Shown: piece by piece, positions 42,543-49,814 of the stretch
Layout: the number at the start of each line of letters is the position of its first letter
How positions within the stretch are numbered: position 1 is the stretch's first letter
Source of the DNA: Streptomyces flaveolus
Lineage (GTDB): Bacteria > Actinomycetota > Actinomycetes > Streptomycetales > Streptomycetaceae
Direction of reading: 5' to 3'
Assembly (NCBI RefSeq): GCF_000716535.1
Contig: NZ_JNWV01000010.1
Coordinates: 1-64,000 of the forward strand
DNA: 64,000 bases
Translations under genes and position numbers: made by a program
The notes under the pieces: generated by a model
Databases searched by the model: none
Told to the model about the DNA's origin: nothing
What the model saw: the letters and a program-made list of their open reading frames with translations, nothing else

Positions 42543-42612
42543 GGCAACCGGTGCCTCACGGGTCGGTACGGGCGCGGTGAGGGCCGGTGCCTCAAGGGTC
42601 GGCACCGGCGCC
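42540..42612. terminator. Tandemly duplicated hairpin between DUF3048 gene and pcaV
   Basis: TGAGGCA-ACCGG-TGCCTCA (42540-42558, starting on the stop codon) and GCCGGTGC with GCACCGGC (42583-42609). They lie inside a 29-bp direct repeat (42548-42576 and 42584-42612; 25 of 29 identical), offset 36 bp. Confidence 0.6.
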
Positions 42613-42613
42613 G

Positions 42614-43078
42614 TCAGCCCTGCGCGGCCAGTGGCTCGGCCGGGTTGCGCAGTTCCTCGGCCGCGTCCGCGACCCGGCGGATCAGGTCGAAGAACACGGT
42701 CTGCTCCTCGGCGGACAGCGGGGCGAGGAAGACCTGGTTCATCCGGGCGGTGCGCACGGTCAGTTTGCGGTGGGTGCGCAGGCCCTCGTCGGTGAGGCGG
42801 AGCAGGAAGCGCCGGCCGTCCTGGGGGTCGCGCACCTTGTGCAGCAGCCCCCGGCGGTCGAGCCGGCTGATGACCTCGGCGATGGTGGAGCGGTCCAGGC
42901 CCACCCGCTCCCCCACGGTCCGCTGGTCGAGCCCGGGTTCGGCGACGAGGGCGTTCATGACCGCGAACTGCGGTGAGGTGATCTCCTCCGAGACCATCGT
43001 GTTCCACAGCAGGTAGTGCGCCTGCTGGAGCCGCCGGGCCAGGTGCCCGGGATGGGTGGCGAGGTCCACCGCGGCCAT
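42614..43078 (-). CDS. pcaV: MarR-family repressor of the protocatechuate operon
   Basis: A 154-residue MarR protein. The winged helix is TVGERVGLDRSTIAEVISRL then DRRGLLHKVRDPQDGRRFLL, flanked by dimerisation helices (SPQFAVMNALVAEP and SAEEQTVFFDLIRRV). In S. coelicolor, PcaV binds protocatechuate and represses the divergent pca operon and itself. The position, strand and operator palindrome here match that. The start ATG at 43078 has AAGGGAG 5 nt upstream; an in-frame upstream ATG at 43126 lacks a site. The gene is convergent with the DUF3048 gene. Confidence 0.92.
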   Translation of the reverse strand: MAAVDLATHPGHLARRLQQAHYLLWNTMVSEEITSPQFAVMNALVAEPGLDQRTVGERVGLDRSTIAEVISRLDRRGLLHKVRDPQDGRRFLLRLTDEGLRTHRKLTVRTARMNQVFLAPLSAEEQTVFFDLIRRVADAAEELRNPAEPLAAQG

Positions 43079-43214
43079 GCGCGCTCCCTTGGTCGATTCG
43101 TTGGTGCACTGAACGATACCTGGCACTCGACGCCCCTGTCCCGTCCCGATGGTGGCCAGATCAGGGGGCCTTGACGGTCACCGTCTCCAGTGGCAACGTG
43201 AGCAGCACCTCGCT

Positions 43215-43234
43215 GAAATAGTCAGTGCCCTGAC
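43215..43234. promoter_or_regulatory. Perfect 20-bp palindromic operator, probable PcaV site
   Basis: ATAGTCAG-TGCC-CTGACTAT, a perfect 8-bp inverted repeat with a 4-bp centre, 39 bp before pcaI in the divergent pcaV-pcaI gap. MarR operators have this size and symmetry. A TTGACG at 43171-43176 may be a -35 for the pca operon. Confidence 0.75.
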
Positions 43235-43273
43235 TATCAGCTCCTGACGAACCGGAGAGACGGAGCTTCACGG

Positions 43274-44056
43274 ATGGACAAGGTGGTCGCCACGGCCGTG
43301 GCGGCGGTGGCCGATGTGCCGGACGGCGCGTCGCTCGCCGTCGGCGGGTTCGGGCTCAGCGGTGTGCCGAACGTGCTGATCCAGGCGCTGTACGAGCGCG
43401 GGGTCGGCGGGCTGAGCGTGGTGTCGAACAACTGCGGGGCGATGGAGTCCGGGCTGGCGGTGCTGCTGGCGGCGGGGCGGATCGCCCGGGTGACCGGTTC
43501 CTACATCGGCGCCAACAAGGAGTTCGCCCGTCAGTACCTGGCCGGTGAGCTGGAGGTGGAGCTGATCCCGCAGGGCACGCTCGCCGAGCGGCTGCGCGCG
43601 GGCGGCGCCGGCATCCCCGCCTTCTACACCCCGGCCGGGGTCGGCACCCAGGTCGCCGAGGGTGGGCTGCCCTGGCGCTACGACGGCTCCGGCGGGGTCG
43701 CGCTGGCCTCGCCACCGAAGGAGGTGCGGGAGTTCGACGGCGTGGAGTACGTGCTGGAACGGGGCATCCGTACCGACTTCGCGCTGGTCAGGGCCGCGAA
43801 GGGGGACCGGCACGGGAATCTGGTGTTCAACCGGTCCGCCCGGAACTTCAACCCGCTGGCCGCGATGGCCGGCCGGGTCACGATCGCCGAGGTGGAGGAG
43901 CTGGTGGAGCCGGGCGCGATCGATCCGGACGCGGTGCACGTGCCGGGCGTCTTCGTCCAGCGGGTGGTGGCGCTGACTCCGGAACAGGCGGCGGACAAGC
44001 GGATCGAGCAGCGCACGGTATCGGCGCCCGCGGCACGAGGGACGGTGAACGGCTGA
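43274..44056 (+). CDS. pcaI: 3-oxoadipate CoA-transferase, alpha subunit
   Basis: A 260-residue family I CoA-transferase subunit A. It starts [20 protein letters not shown], with [20 protein letters not shown] and [16 protein letters not shown], and [14 protein letters not shown], the CoA-binding features of PcaI/ScoA. With PcaJ it moves CoA from succinyl-CoA to 3-oxoadipate, the fifth step after protocatechuate ring cleavage. ATG start; its stop overlaps the pcaJ ATG by one base (TGATG). First gene of the operon behind the PcaV operator. Confidence 0.95.
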   Translation: MDKVVATAVAAVADVPDGASLAVGGFGLSGVPNVLIQALYERGVGGLSVVSNNCGAMESGLAVLLAAGRIARVTGSYIGANKEFARQYLAGELEVELIPQGTLAERLRAGGAGIPAFYTPAGVGTQVAEGGLPWRYDGSGGVALASPPKEVREFDGVEYVLERGIRTDFALVRAAKGDRHGNLVFNRSARNFNPLAAMAGRVTIAEVEELVEPGAIDPDAVHVPGVFVQRVVALTPEQAADKRIEQRTVSAPAARGTVNG

Positions 44057-44700
44057 TGGCCTGGACACGGGAGGAGATGGCCGCCCGCGCGGCCCGCGAG
44101 CTGCGGGACGGGCAGTACGTCAACCTGGGCATCGGCCTGCCGACGCTGATCCCGAACCACCTCCCGGAGGGGGTCGAGGTGGTGCTGGAGTCGGAGAACG
44201 GCATCCTGGGCACGGGCCCGTATCCCACCGAGGACCAGGTGGACCCGGATCTGATCAACGCGGGCAAGGAGACGGTGACCGTGCTGCCGGGAGCGTCCTT
44301 CTTCGACTCGGCGCTGTCGTTCGCGATGATCCGGGGCGGGCACATCGACGTGGCCGTGCTCGGCGCGATGCAGGTGTCCGCCGGCGGTGACCTGGCCAAC
44401 TGGGCGGTGCCGGGGAAGCTGGTCACGGGGATCGGGGGCGCGATGGACCTGGTGCACGGCGCCCGTCAGGTGATCGTGGTGATGACGCACACCACGAAGG
44501 ACGGTGCGGCGAAGATCCTCAAGGAGTGCACGCTGCCGCTCACGGGCCGAGCGTGTGTGAACCGGGTCATCACCGATCTGGCCGTACTGGACGTCACGGA
44601 CGCGGGGCTCACGCTGATCGAGACCGCGCCGGGCGTGAGCGTTGACGAGGTCGTCGCCAAGACCGACGCGGAACTGACCGTTGCGGAGGATCTGCTGTGA
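44056..44700 (+). CDS. pcaJ: 3-oxoadipate CoA-transferase, beta subunit
   Basis: A 214-residue subunit B. The catalytic glutamate is in the family motif [11 protein letters not shown], followed by [20 protein letters not shown] and [19 protein letters not shown]. It forms the active complex with PcaI. The ATG overlaps the pcaI stop, and its own stop overlaps the GTG of the pcaF remnant (GTGA), so all three are translationally coupled. Confidence 0.95.
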   Translation: MAWTREEMAARAARELRDGQYVNLGIGLPTLIPNHLPEGVEVVLESENGILGTGPYPTEDQVDPDLINAGKETVTVLPGASFFDSALSFAMIRGGHIDVAVLGAMQVSAGGDLANWAVPGKLVTGIGGAMDLVHGARQVIVVMTHTTKDGAAKILKECTLPLTGRACVNRVITDLAVLDVTDAGLTLIETAPGVSVDEVVAKTDAELTVAEDLL

Positions 44701-45050
44701 GCTCGGCTTTCACCCAGAATGCCGTGCACACCGCGGACGCCGTCCGCCCCGACGACCCGGCCGCCCGCACCGTGCGCGAACTCCTCGCCCGCGCCCCGGA
44801 ACTCGACCCCGCCCGGATCGAGGACGCCCTCCTCGCCGACGAGGAGGGCCCGCGGGCCACCGGGCGTGAGCCGCCGCCCGGATCAGCGCGACCGGTGTCT
44901 GCCGGTGCTGCCGCCGCCCAGGTGCTCGGCTGCCCCGCCGAATGGCCCGAGTTCGACCCGCTCGCCCGCCGGGGCTCCGGCACCGGCGCGGCCACCCTCT
45001 GCATCGACGTGGGCCAACGCCTCTCCCTCGCCCTCGTCCCCGAACGCTGA
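44697..45050 (+). pseudogene. pcaF: Internally deleted remnant of beta-ketoadipyl-CoA thiolase (pcaF), still an open frame
   Basis: A 117-codon frame sits exactly where pcaF lies in the S. coelicolor operon. Its first 45 residues follow the PcaF N terminus (MSSAF at the start; VRPDDPAARTVRELL, then RAPELDPARIEDAL), and its end LCIDVGQRLSLALVPE follows the thiolase C terminus (CIGVGQGLAVVLE). The about 300 residues between, with the nucleophile Cys (RLCGSS), the active His (GHPLG) and NEAFA, are missing. The GTG start overlaps the pcaJ stop and the frame has no internal stop. An ICIG-type Cys remains near the end, but catalysis is impossible. The join region is Pro/Gly/Ala-rich and unlike PcaF. 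It could be a decayed gene or a kept small peptide. Confidence 0.72.
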
Positions 45051-45090
45051 AGACTTCCTCCTCGAACGCCAAGGAAGCGTCAGGTAACCC

Positions 45091-45864
45091 ATGCCTCTCA
45101 CTCAAGCCGACATCGACCAGGAAATCACCGCCGCGCACGCCGCCTACGAGAAGCGCGTCGCCGACGGCGCCCCCGTCGAACACCAGCCGCGCCGCGACTA
45201 CGCGCCGTACCGTTCCTCCGTGCTGCGCCACCCGAAGCAGCCGCTGGTGGCGATCGACACCGGCCAGGACCCCGAACTGGTGGAACTGCACTCCCCCGCC
45301 TTCGGGGAGCGCGACCTCACCGAGGTCGACAACGACCTCACCCGGCAGCACACCGGGGAGCCCGTCGGCGAGCGGATCACCGTCTCCGGGCGGCTGCTGG
45401 ACCGGCACGGACGCCCGGTCCGCGGCCAGCTGATCGAGATCTGGCAGGCCAACTCGGCCGGCCGCTACGCCCACCGGCGCGAGCAGCACGACGCCCCGCT
45501 GGACCCGAACTTCACCGGTGTCGGCCGCACCCTCACCGACGCCGAGGGCCGCTACCACTTCACCACCATCCAGCCGGGCCCGTACCCGTGGCGCAACCAC
45601 GTGGGTGCCTGGCGCCCGGCGCACATCCACTTCTCGGTGTTCGGCACGGCGTTCACCCAGCGGCTGGTGACGCAGATGTACTTCCCGAACGACCCGCTCT
45701 TCCCGTACGACCCGATCCTGCAGTCCGTGACCGACGACGCGGCCCGGCAGCGGCTGGTCGCCACCTACGACCACAGCCTGTCGGTACCGGAGTTCTCCCT
45801 CGGCTACCACTGGGACATCGTGCTGGACGGTCCGGCCGCCACCTGGACGGAAGAAGGACGCTGA
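45091..45864 (+). CDS. pcaH: Protocatechuate 3,4-dioxygenase, beta subunit
   Basis: A 257-residue intradiol dioxygenase subunit that carries the Fe(III) site. Iron ligands correspond to Tyr in NSAGRYAHRREQHDAPLDPN, Tyr in QPGPYPWRNHVGAWRPAH and the two His of PAHIHFSVFG, in the order and spacing of the Pseudomonas enzyme. With PcaG it opens the protocatechuate ring to 3-carboxy-cis,cis-muconate. The ATG lies 40 bp after the remnant stop, the largest gap in the operon. The 5-bp gap to pcaG is tight. Confidence 0.95.
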   Translation: MPLTQADIDQEITAAHAAYEKRVADGAPVEHQPRRDYAPYRSSVLRHPKQPLVAIDTGQDPELVELHSPAFGERDLTEVDNDLTRQHTGEPVGERITVSGRLLDRHGRPVRGQLIEIWQANSAGRYAHRREQHDAPLDPNFTGVGRTLTDAEGRYHFTTIQPGPYPWRNHVGAWRPAHIHFSVFGTAFTQRLVTQMYFPNDPLFPYDPILQSVTDDAARQRLVATYDHSLSVPEFSLGYHWDIVLDGPAATWTEEGR

Positions 45865-45869
45865 CCGCC

Positions 45870-46472
45870 ATGACGATCATCGACCCGAACAGCCCGGACC
45901 AGGTGCTGCCCACCCCGTCCCACACCGTCGGCCCGTTCTACGGCTACGCGCTGCCGTTCCGCGGCGGCGAGGAGATCGCGCCGCTCGGCCACCCGGACAC
46001 GATCACCGTGCACGGGTACGTCCTCGACGGCGAGGGCGACCCGCTGCCGGACGCGCTGATCGAGCTGTGGGGCCCGCGTCCCGACGGCACCGTCCCGCAG
46101 GTGGACGGCTCTCAGCGGCGCGACCCGGCCACCGGCGGTCATCTGGGCCGCAACGGCGTCGAGTTCACCGGCTGGGGCCGCGTGCAGACCGACGCGGACG
46201 GCCACTGGTACGCCCGTACGCTCCGGCCCGGCGCACGCGGGCGGAACGCGCCGTACCTCAGTGTCTGCGTCTTCGCGCGCGGCCTGCTCGTGCACCTGTT
46301 CACCCGGATCTACCTGCCGGGCGACGAGACCGCGCTGGCCGCCGACCCGCTGCTCACCCGGGTGGGCGACCGGCGCGACACGCTGATCGCGCGCGAGGAG
46401 GCGGGCGGCGCCTACCGTTTCGACATCCGCCTTCAGGGCGAAGGCGAGACGGTCTTCCTGGAGTTCGAGTGA
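45870..46472 (+). CDS. pcaG: Protocatechuate 3,4-dioxygenase, alpha subunit
   Basis: A 200-residue subunit. It starts MTIIDPNSPDQVLPTPSHTV with GPFYGYALPF, and has ITVHGYVLDGEGDPLPDALI, ELWGPRP and FTRIYLPGDETALAADPLL, the PcaG pattern. It lacks the iron-ligand set of the beta subunit and contributes substrate contacts. The ATG follows AAGGA at about 10 nt. The stop overlaps the GTG start of pcaB by four bases (GTGA). Confidence 0.94.
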   Translation: MTIIDPNSPDQVLPTPSHTVGPFYGYALPFRGGEEIAPLGHPDTITVHGYVLDGEGDPLPDALIELWGPRPDGTVPQVDGSQRRDPATGGHLGRNGVEFTGWGRVQTDADGHWYARTLRPGARGRNAPYLSVCVFARGLLVHLFTRIYLPGDETALAADPLLTRVGDRRDTLIAREEAGGAYRFDIRLQGEGETVFLEFE

Positions 46473-47809
46473 CATCCGCGTCCCCTCCCTACGCCGACAC
46501 CGGCCTGCTCGCCCCGGAGTGGGGGCTGTCGGGCGCCGCGTCCGAGACGAGCGACCACGCGTATCTGCGGGCCCTGCTCGACGCGGAGGCCGCGCTGACC
46601 CGGGCGCAGGCCGCGCTGGGCCTCGCCCCGGCCGAGGCCGCGGCGGCGGTGACCGGGGCGGCCGTCCCGGACCGGTTCGGCATCCGCTCCCTGGCGGCGC
46701 GGACCGCGGACGGCGGCAACCCGGTCATCCCGCTGGTCGCCGACCTGACCGCGGCGGTCGGCGAGGAGTACGGCCCCTACGTCCACCGGGGAGCCACCAG
46801 CCAGGACATCATGGACACGGCGACCATGCTGGTCGCCGTGCGCGCCCTCCGCCCGGTCCTGGCCGACCTCGGCCGCACCGAGCGGGCACTGGCCCGCCTC
46901 GCCGCCGCGCACCGGGACACGGTGCTGCCGGGGCGGACGCTCACCCAGCACGCCGTACCGACGACGTTCGGGCTGAAGGCGGCCGGCTGGCGCTCGCTGG
47001 TCCTGGACGCGCGCGACCGCGTCACCCGGGTCCGGGACTCGCTCCCGGCCCAACTCGGCGGCGCCGCGGGGACCCTGGCGGCCTTCCGGGCGTACGGCAC
47101 AAAGGACGCGACCGCTCTGACGCGGGCGTACGCCCGTGAAGCCGGCCTCGCCGCACCGGTGCTGCCCTGGCACACGCTGCGCACCCCGGTCGCGGACCTG
47201 GCCGGGTGCCTGGCGTTCACCGCGGGGGCGCTGGGCAAGCTCGGCGTGGACGTCCTGACGCTGTCGCGCACCGAGATCGGGGAGGTGAGCGAGGGCAGCG
47301 GCGGCGGCTCGTCGGCCATGCCGCACAAGGCGAACCCGGTGCGCGCCACGCTCCTGGCAGCCGCCGCCCGGCGCGCCCCCCAGCTCGCGGCCACGCTGTA
47401 CGGCTCGCTCGCCGCCGAGGACGAGCGGCCGGCCGGCGCCTGGCACGCCGAGTGGGAGCCGCTGCGCGACCTGCTCCGGCTGGTGGGCGGCGCGGCCTCC
47501 CACGCGGCGGAGCTGGCCGAGGGGCTGCGTGTGCACCCGGCCGCGATGCGCCGGAACCTCGGCATCACCCGGGGCCTGATCGTCTCCGAGCGGCTGTCGG
47601 CCGCCCTCGCGCCCGTCCTCGGCCGCGCGCGTGCCAAGGAGCTGCTGACCGAACTGGCCCGCCGCGCCCATGAAGAGAACCGCCCGCTGTCCGAACTGCT
47701 GGCACAGGTCTCCGAGTTGAAGGGCATCGATCTCGACGACCTGCTCGACCCCGCCCACTACACCGGCTTCGCCGGTCCGCTCACCGACCGTGCTCTGGAG
47801 CGACCTTGA
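46469..47809 (+). CDS. pcaB: 3-carboxy-cis,cis-muconate cycloisomerase
   Basis: A 446-residue fumarase/aspartase-superfamily enzyme that lactonises 3-carboxymuconate. The superfamily signature GSSAMPHKANPVRATLL is intact, along with YVHRGATSQDIMDTATMLVA and the catalytic His region LPGRTLTQHAVPTTFGLKAA. The C-terminal helical domain (SERLSAALAPVLGRARAKEL) is that of PcaB rather than adenylosuccinate lyase. The GTG start overlaps the pcaG stop; the stop overlaps the next TTG (TTGA). Confidence 0.94.
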   Translation: MTSASPPYADTGLLAPEWGLSGAASETSDHAYLRALLDAEAALTRAQAALGLAPAEAAAAVTGAAVPDRFGIRSLAARTADGGNPVIPLVADLTAAVGEEYGPYVHRGATSQDIMDTATMLVAVRALRPVLADLGRTERALARLAAAHRDTVLPGRTLTQHAVPTTFGLKAAGWRSLVLDARDRVTRVRDSLPAQLGGAAGTLAAFRAYGTKDATALTRAYAREAGLAAPVLPWHTLRTPVADLAGCLAFTAGALGKLGVDVLTLSRTEIGEVSEGSGGGSSAMPHKANPVRATLLAAAARRAPQLAATLYGSLAAEDERPAGAWHAEWEPLRDLLRLVGGAASHAAELAEGLRVHPAAMRRNLGITRGLIVSERLSAALAPVLGRARAKELLTELARRAHEENRPLSELLAQVSELKGIDLDDLLDPAHYTGFAGPLTDRALERP

Positions 47810-48927
47810 CCGTGAGACTCCTCAACCACCTGGAAGAAGGCCCGGCTTCCGCTCCCGCGCTGCTGCTCGGCCCCTCGCTCGGCACCTCCCTCGCCCTGTG
47901 GGACCGGGTCGCGCCCGAACTGTCCGCCGCCCACCGGGTGGTCCGCTGGGACCTGCCCGGGCACGGGGGCTCGGCGGCGGACCTGATCGGGCCGGGCGCG
48001 ACCGTCGGCGACCTCGCCGCGCTGGTGCTGGAGCTGGCCGACGCCCTCGGCATCGACCGGTTCGCGTACGCGGGCGTGTCCCTGGGCGGCGCCGTCGGCC
48101 TGCACCTGGCCGTCCACCACCCCGGGCGGCTGTCCTCGCTGGCGGTGCTGTGCTCCTCCGCCCACTTCGGCGGGGAGGCGCCCTGGCGGGAGCGGGCGGA
48201 GCGGGTGCGCCGCGAGGGCCTGGAGGGGCTCGCACAGAGCGCCGACGCGCGTTGGTTCACGCCCGGTTTCAGTGTGCCAGGGCTGGTCCGCGACCACCGG
48301 GAGGCCGATCCGGGAGCCTACGCCGCCTGCTGTGACGCGCTCGCCGCGTTCGACCTGCGCGACCGGCTCGGCGACATCGCCGTACCGACGCTCGTGGTGG
48401 CGGGCCGGCAGGATCCCGCGACCCCGCCCCCGCACCTGCGGGAGATCGCCGACGCGGTGCCGGCGGCGACGCTGGTGGAGCTGCCCGGGGCCTCCCATCT
48501 GGCGCCGGCGCAGTGCCCGCGGGCCGTGCTGACCGCGCTGCGCACCCACCTCGACGGGCCGCCGGCGAGCGGGACTGCGGTGCGCCGGGAGGTGCTGGGC
48601 GACGCCCACGTGGACCGCGCGCAGGCTCGGCAGACGCCGTTCACGGCCCGCTTCCAGGACTTCATCTCCCGCTACGCGTGGGGGGAGATCTGGACGGACC
48701 CGACGCTGTCCCGCCGCGAGCGCAGCATGATCACGCTGACCGCGCTGGTCGCGCACGGCCACCACGACGAGCTGGCGATGCACGTCCGGGCGGCGCGGCG
48801 CAACGGGCTGACGCCGGAGGAGATCGGCGCGGTGCTGTTGCAGACCGCCGTGTACTGCGGGGTGCCGGCCGCCAACTCGGCGTTCGCGACGGCCCAGCGG
48901 GTCCTCGCCGAGGAGGAGGCGGGCTGA
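47806..48927 (+). CDS. pcaL: PcaL: 3-oxoadipate enol-lactonase fused to 4-carboxymuconolactone decarboxylase
   Basis: A 373-residue fusion. Residues about 1-255 are the alpha/beta-hydrolase PcaD, with nucleophile elbow YAGVSLGGAVGLHLA, GRQDPATPPPHL (Asp) and LPGASHLAPAQCP (His). Residues about 265-373 are PcaC, with SRRERSMITLTALVAHGHHD, ELAMHVRAARRNGLTPEEI and LLQTAVYCGVPAANSA. It performs two sequential steps to 3-oxoadipate. Fused PcaL is typical of actinomycetes. The start is a TTG overlapping the pcaB stop with GGAG 5 nt upstream; a GTG two codons later is the alternative. Last gene of the operon. Confidence 0.94.
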   Translation: MTVRLLNHLEEGPASAPALLLGPSLGTSLALWDRVAPELSAAHRVVRWDLPGHGGSAADLIGPGATVGDLAALVLELADALGIDRFAYAGVSLGGAVGLHLAVHHPGRLSSLAVLCSSAHFGGEAPWRERAERVRREGLEGLAQSADARWFTPGFSVPGLVRDHREADPGAYAACCDALAAFDLRDRLGDIAVPTLVVAGRQDPATPPPHLREIADAVPAATLVELPGASHLAPAQCPRAVLTALRTHLDGPPASGTAVRREVLGDAHVDRAQARQTPFTARFQDFISRYAWGEIWTDPTLSRRERSMITLTALVAHGHHDELAMHVRAARRNGLTPEEIGAVLLQTAVYCGVPAANSAFATAQRVLAEEEAG

Positions 48928-49004
48928 GGGGCGAGGGTGACCCCGCTGGTCGTACTCCCGGCAACGGCTCGTTCCCGTCGCCCGGGCGTGCGTAGGCTGA
49001 TGGC

Positions 49005-49796
49005 ATGTCCACTGTTCTGATCACCGGTGCCACCTCCGGGCTCGGCCGGTACGTCGCCTTCGAACTGGTCCGCTCCGGTCACCTCGTCCTGGCCCACGGC
49101 CGTGACCGGGCGCGCACCGAGCGGCTGGTCGAGGAGCTGCGCACGGAGGGCGCGGCCGAGGGGTTCGTCGCCGATCTCGCCCGGCTGGCCGAGGTGCGGG
49201 AGCTGGGCGCGCGGGTGGCCGAGGCGCATCCCGGCCTCGACGTGCTGATCAACAACGCGGGCGTCGGCGCGGGGACACCCGGCTCCGGGCGCGAGCTGAG
49301 CGCCGACGGGCACGAGCTGCGGCTCGCCGTGAACTACCTCGCGCCCGTGGTGCTGACGCGCGCCCTGCTGCCGGTCCTGCGGGCGAATCCGCCGGCCCGG
49401 ATCGTCAACGTCGGCTCGGGCGGCCAGGAGCCCGTCGACCACGCGGACCCCGAGTTCAGCCGCAGCTACAGCGGCCTCTCGGCCTACTGCCGCAGCAAGT
49501 TCGCGCTCGCCGCGTACACCTTCACCCTGGCCGAGGAGCTGGCGGGCAGCGGCGTGTCGGTGAACGTGCTGCACCCCGCCACCTACATGGACACGGCGAT
49601 GGTCCGCGAGGGCGGCATCACCCCGTGGAACTCGGTCGCCGACGGGGCACCGGGCGTGCTGGCGCTGGCCACCCGGGAGACGGGCAGCGGCGGGTACTAC
49701 GACGGGACGCGGCCGGCGCGGGCGCACGAGGCGGCGTACGACGGGGACGTGCGCAAGCGGCTGGCGGCCGTGACGGAGCAGTTGCTGGCCATGTGA
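49005..49796 (+). CDS. Short-chain dehydrogenase/reductase
   Basis: A 263-residue classical-type SDR. The nucleotide motif is VLITGATSGLGRYVAFELV, the NNAG motif is LDVLINNAGVGAG, and the catalytic Ser, Tyr and Lys are in RIVNVGSGGQEPVD and LSAYCRSKFALAAYTF (YxxxK). The substrate is unknown. A -10-like TAGGCT at 48993-48998 ends 6 nt before the ATG and no Shine-Dalgarno is present, so leaderless. It follows pcaL by 77 bp but has its own promoter and no pathway link is evident. Confidence 0.87.
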   Translation: MSTVLITGATSGLGRYVAFELVRSGHLVLAHGRDRARTERLVEELRTEGAAEGFVADLARLAEVRELGARVAEAHPGLDVLINNAGVGAGTPGSGRELSADGHELRLAVNYLAPVVLTRALLPVLRANPPARIVNVGSGGQEPVDHADPEFSRSYSGLSAYCRSKFALAAYTFTLAEELAGSGVSVNVLHPATYMDTAMVREGGITPWNSVADGAPGVLALATRETGSGGYYDGTRPARAHEAAYDGDVRKRLAAVTEQLLAM

Positions 49797-49814
49797 ACAC
49801 CGGGTGGCGCCGGC

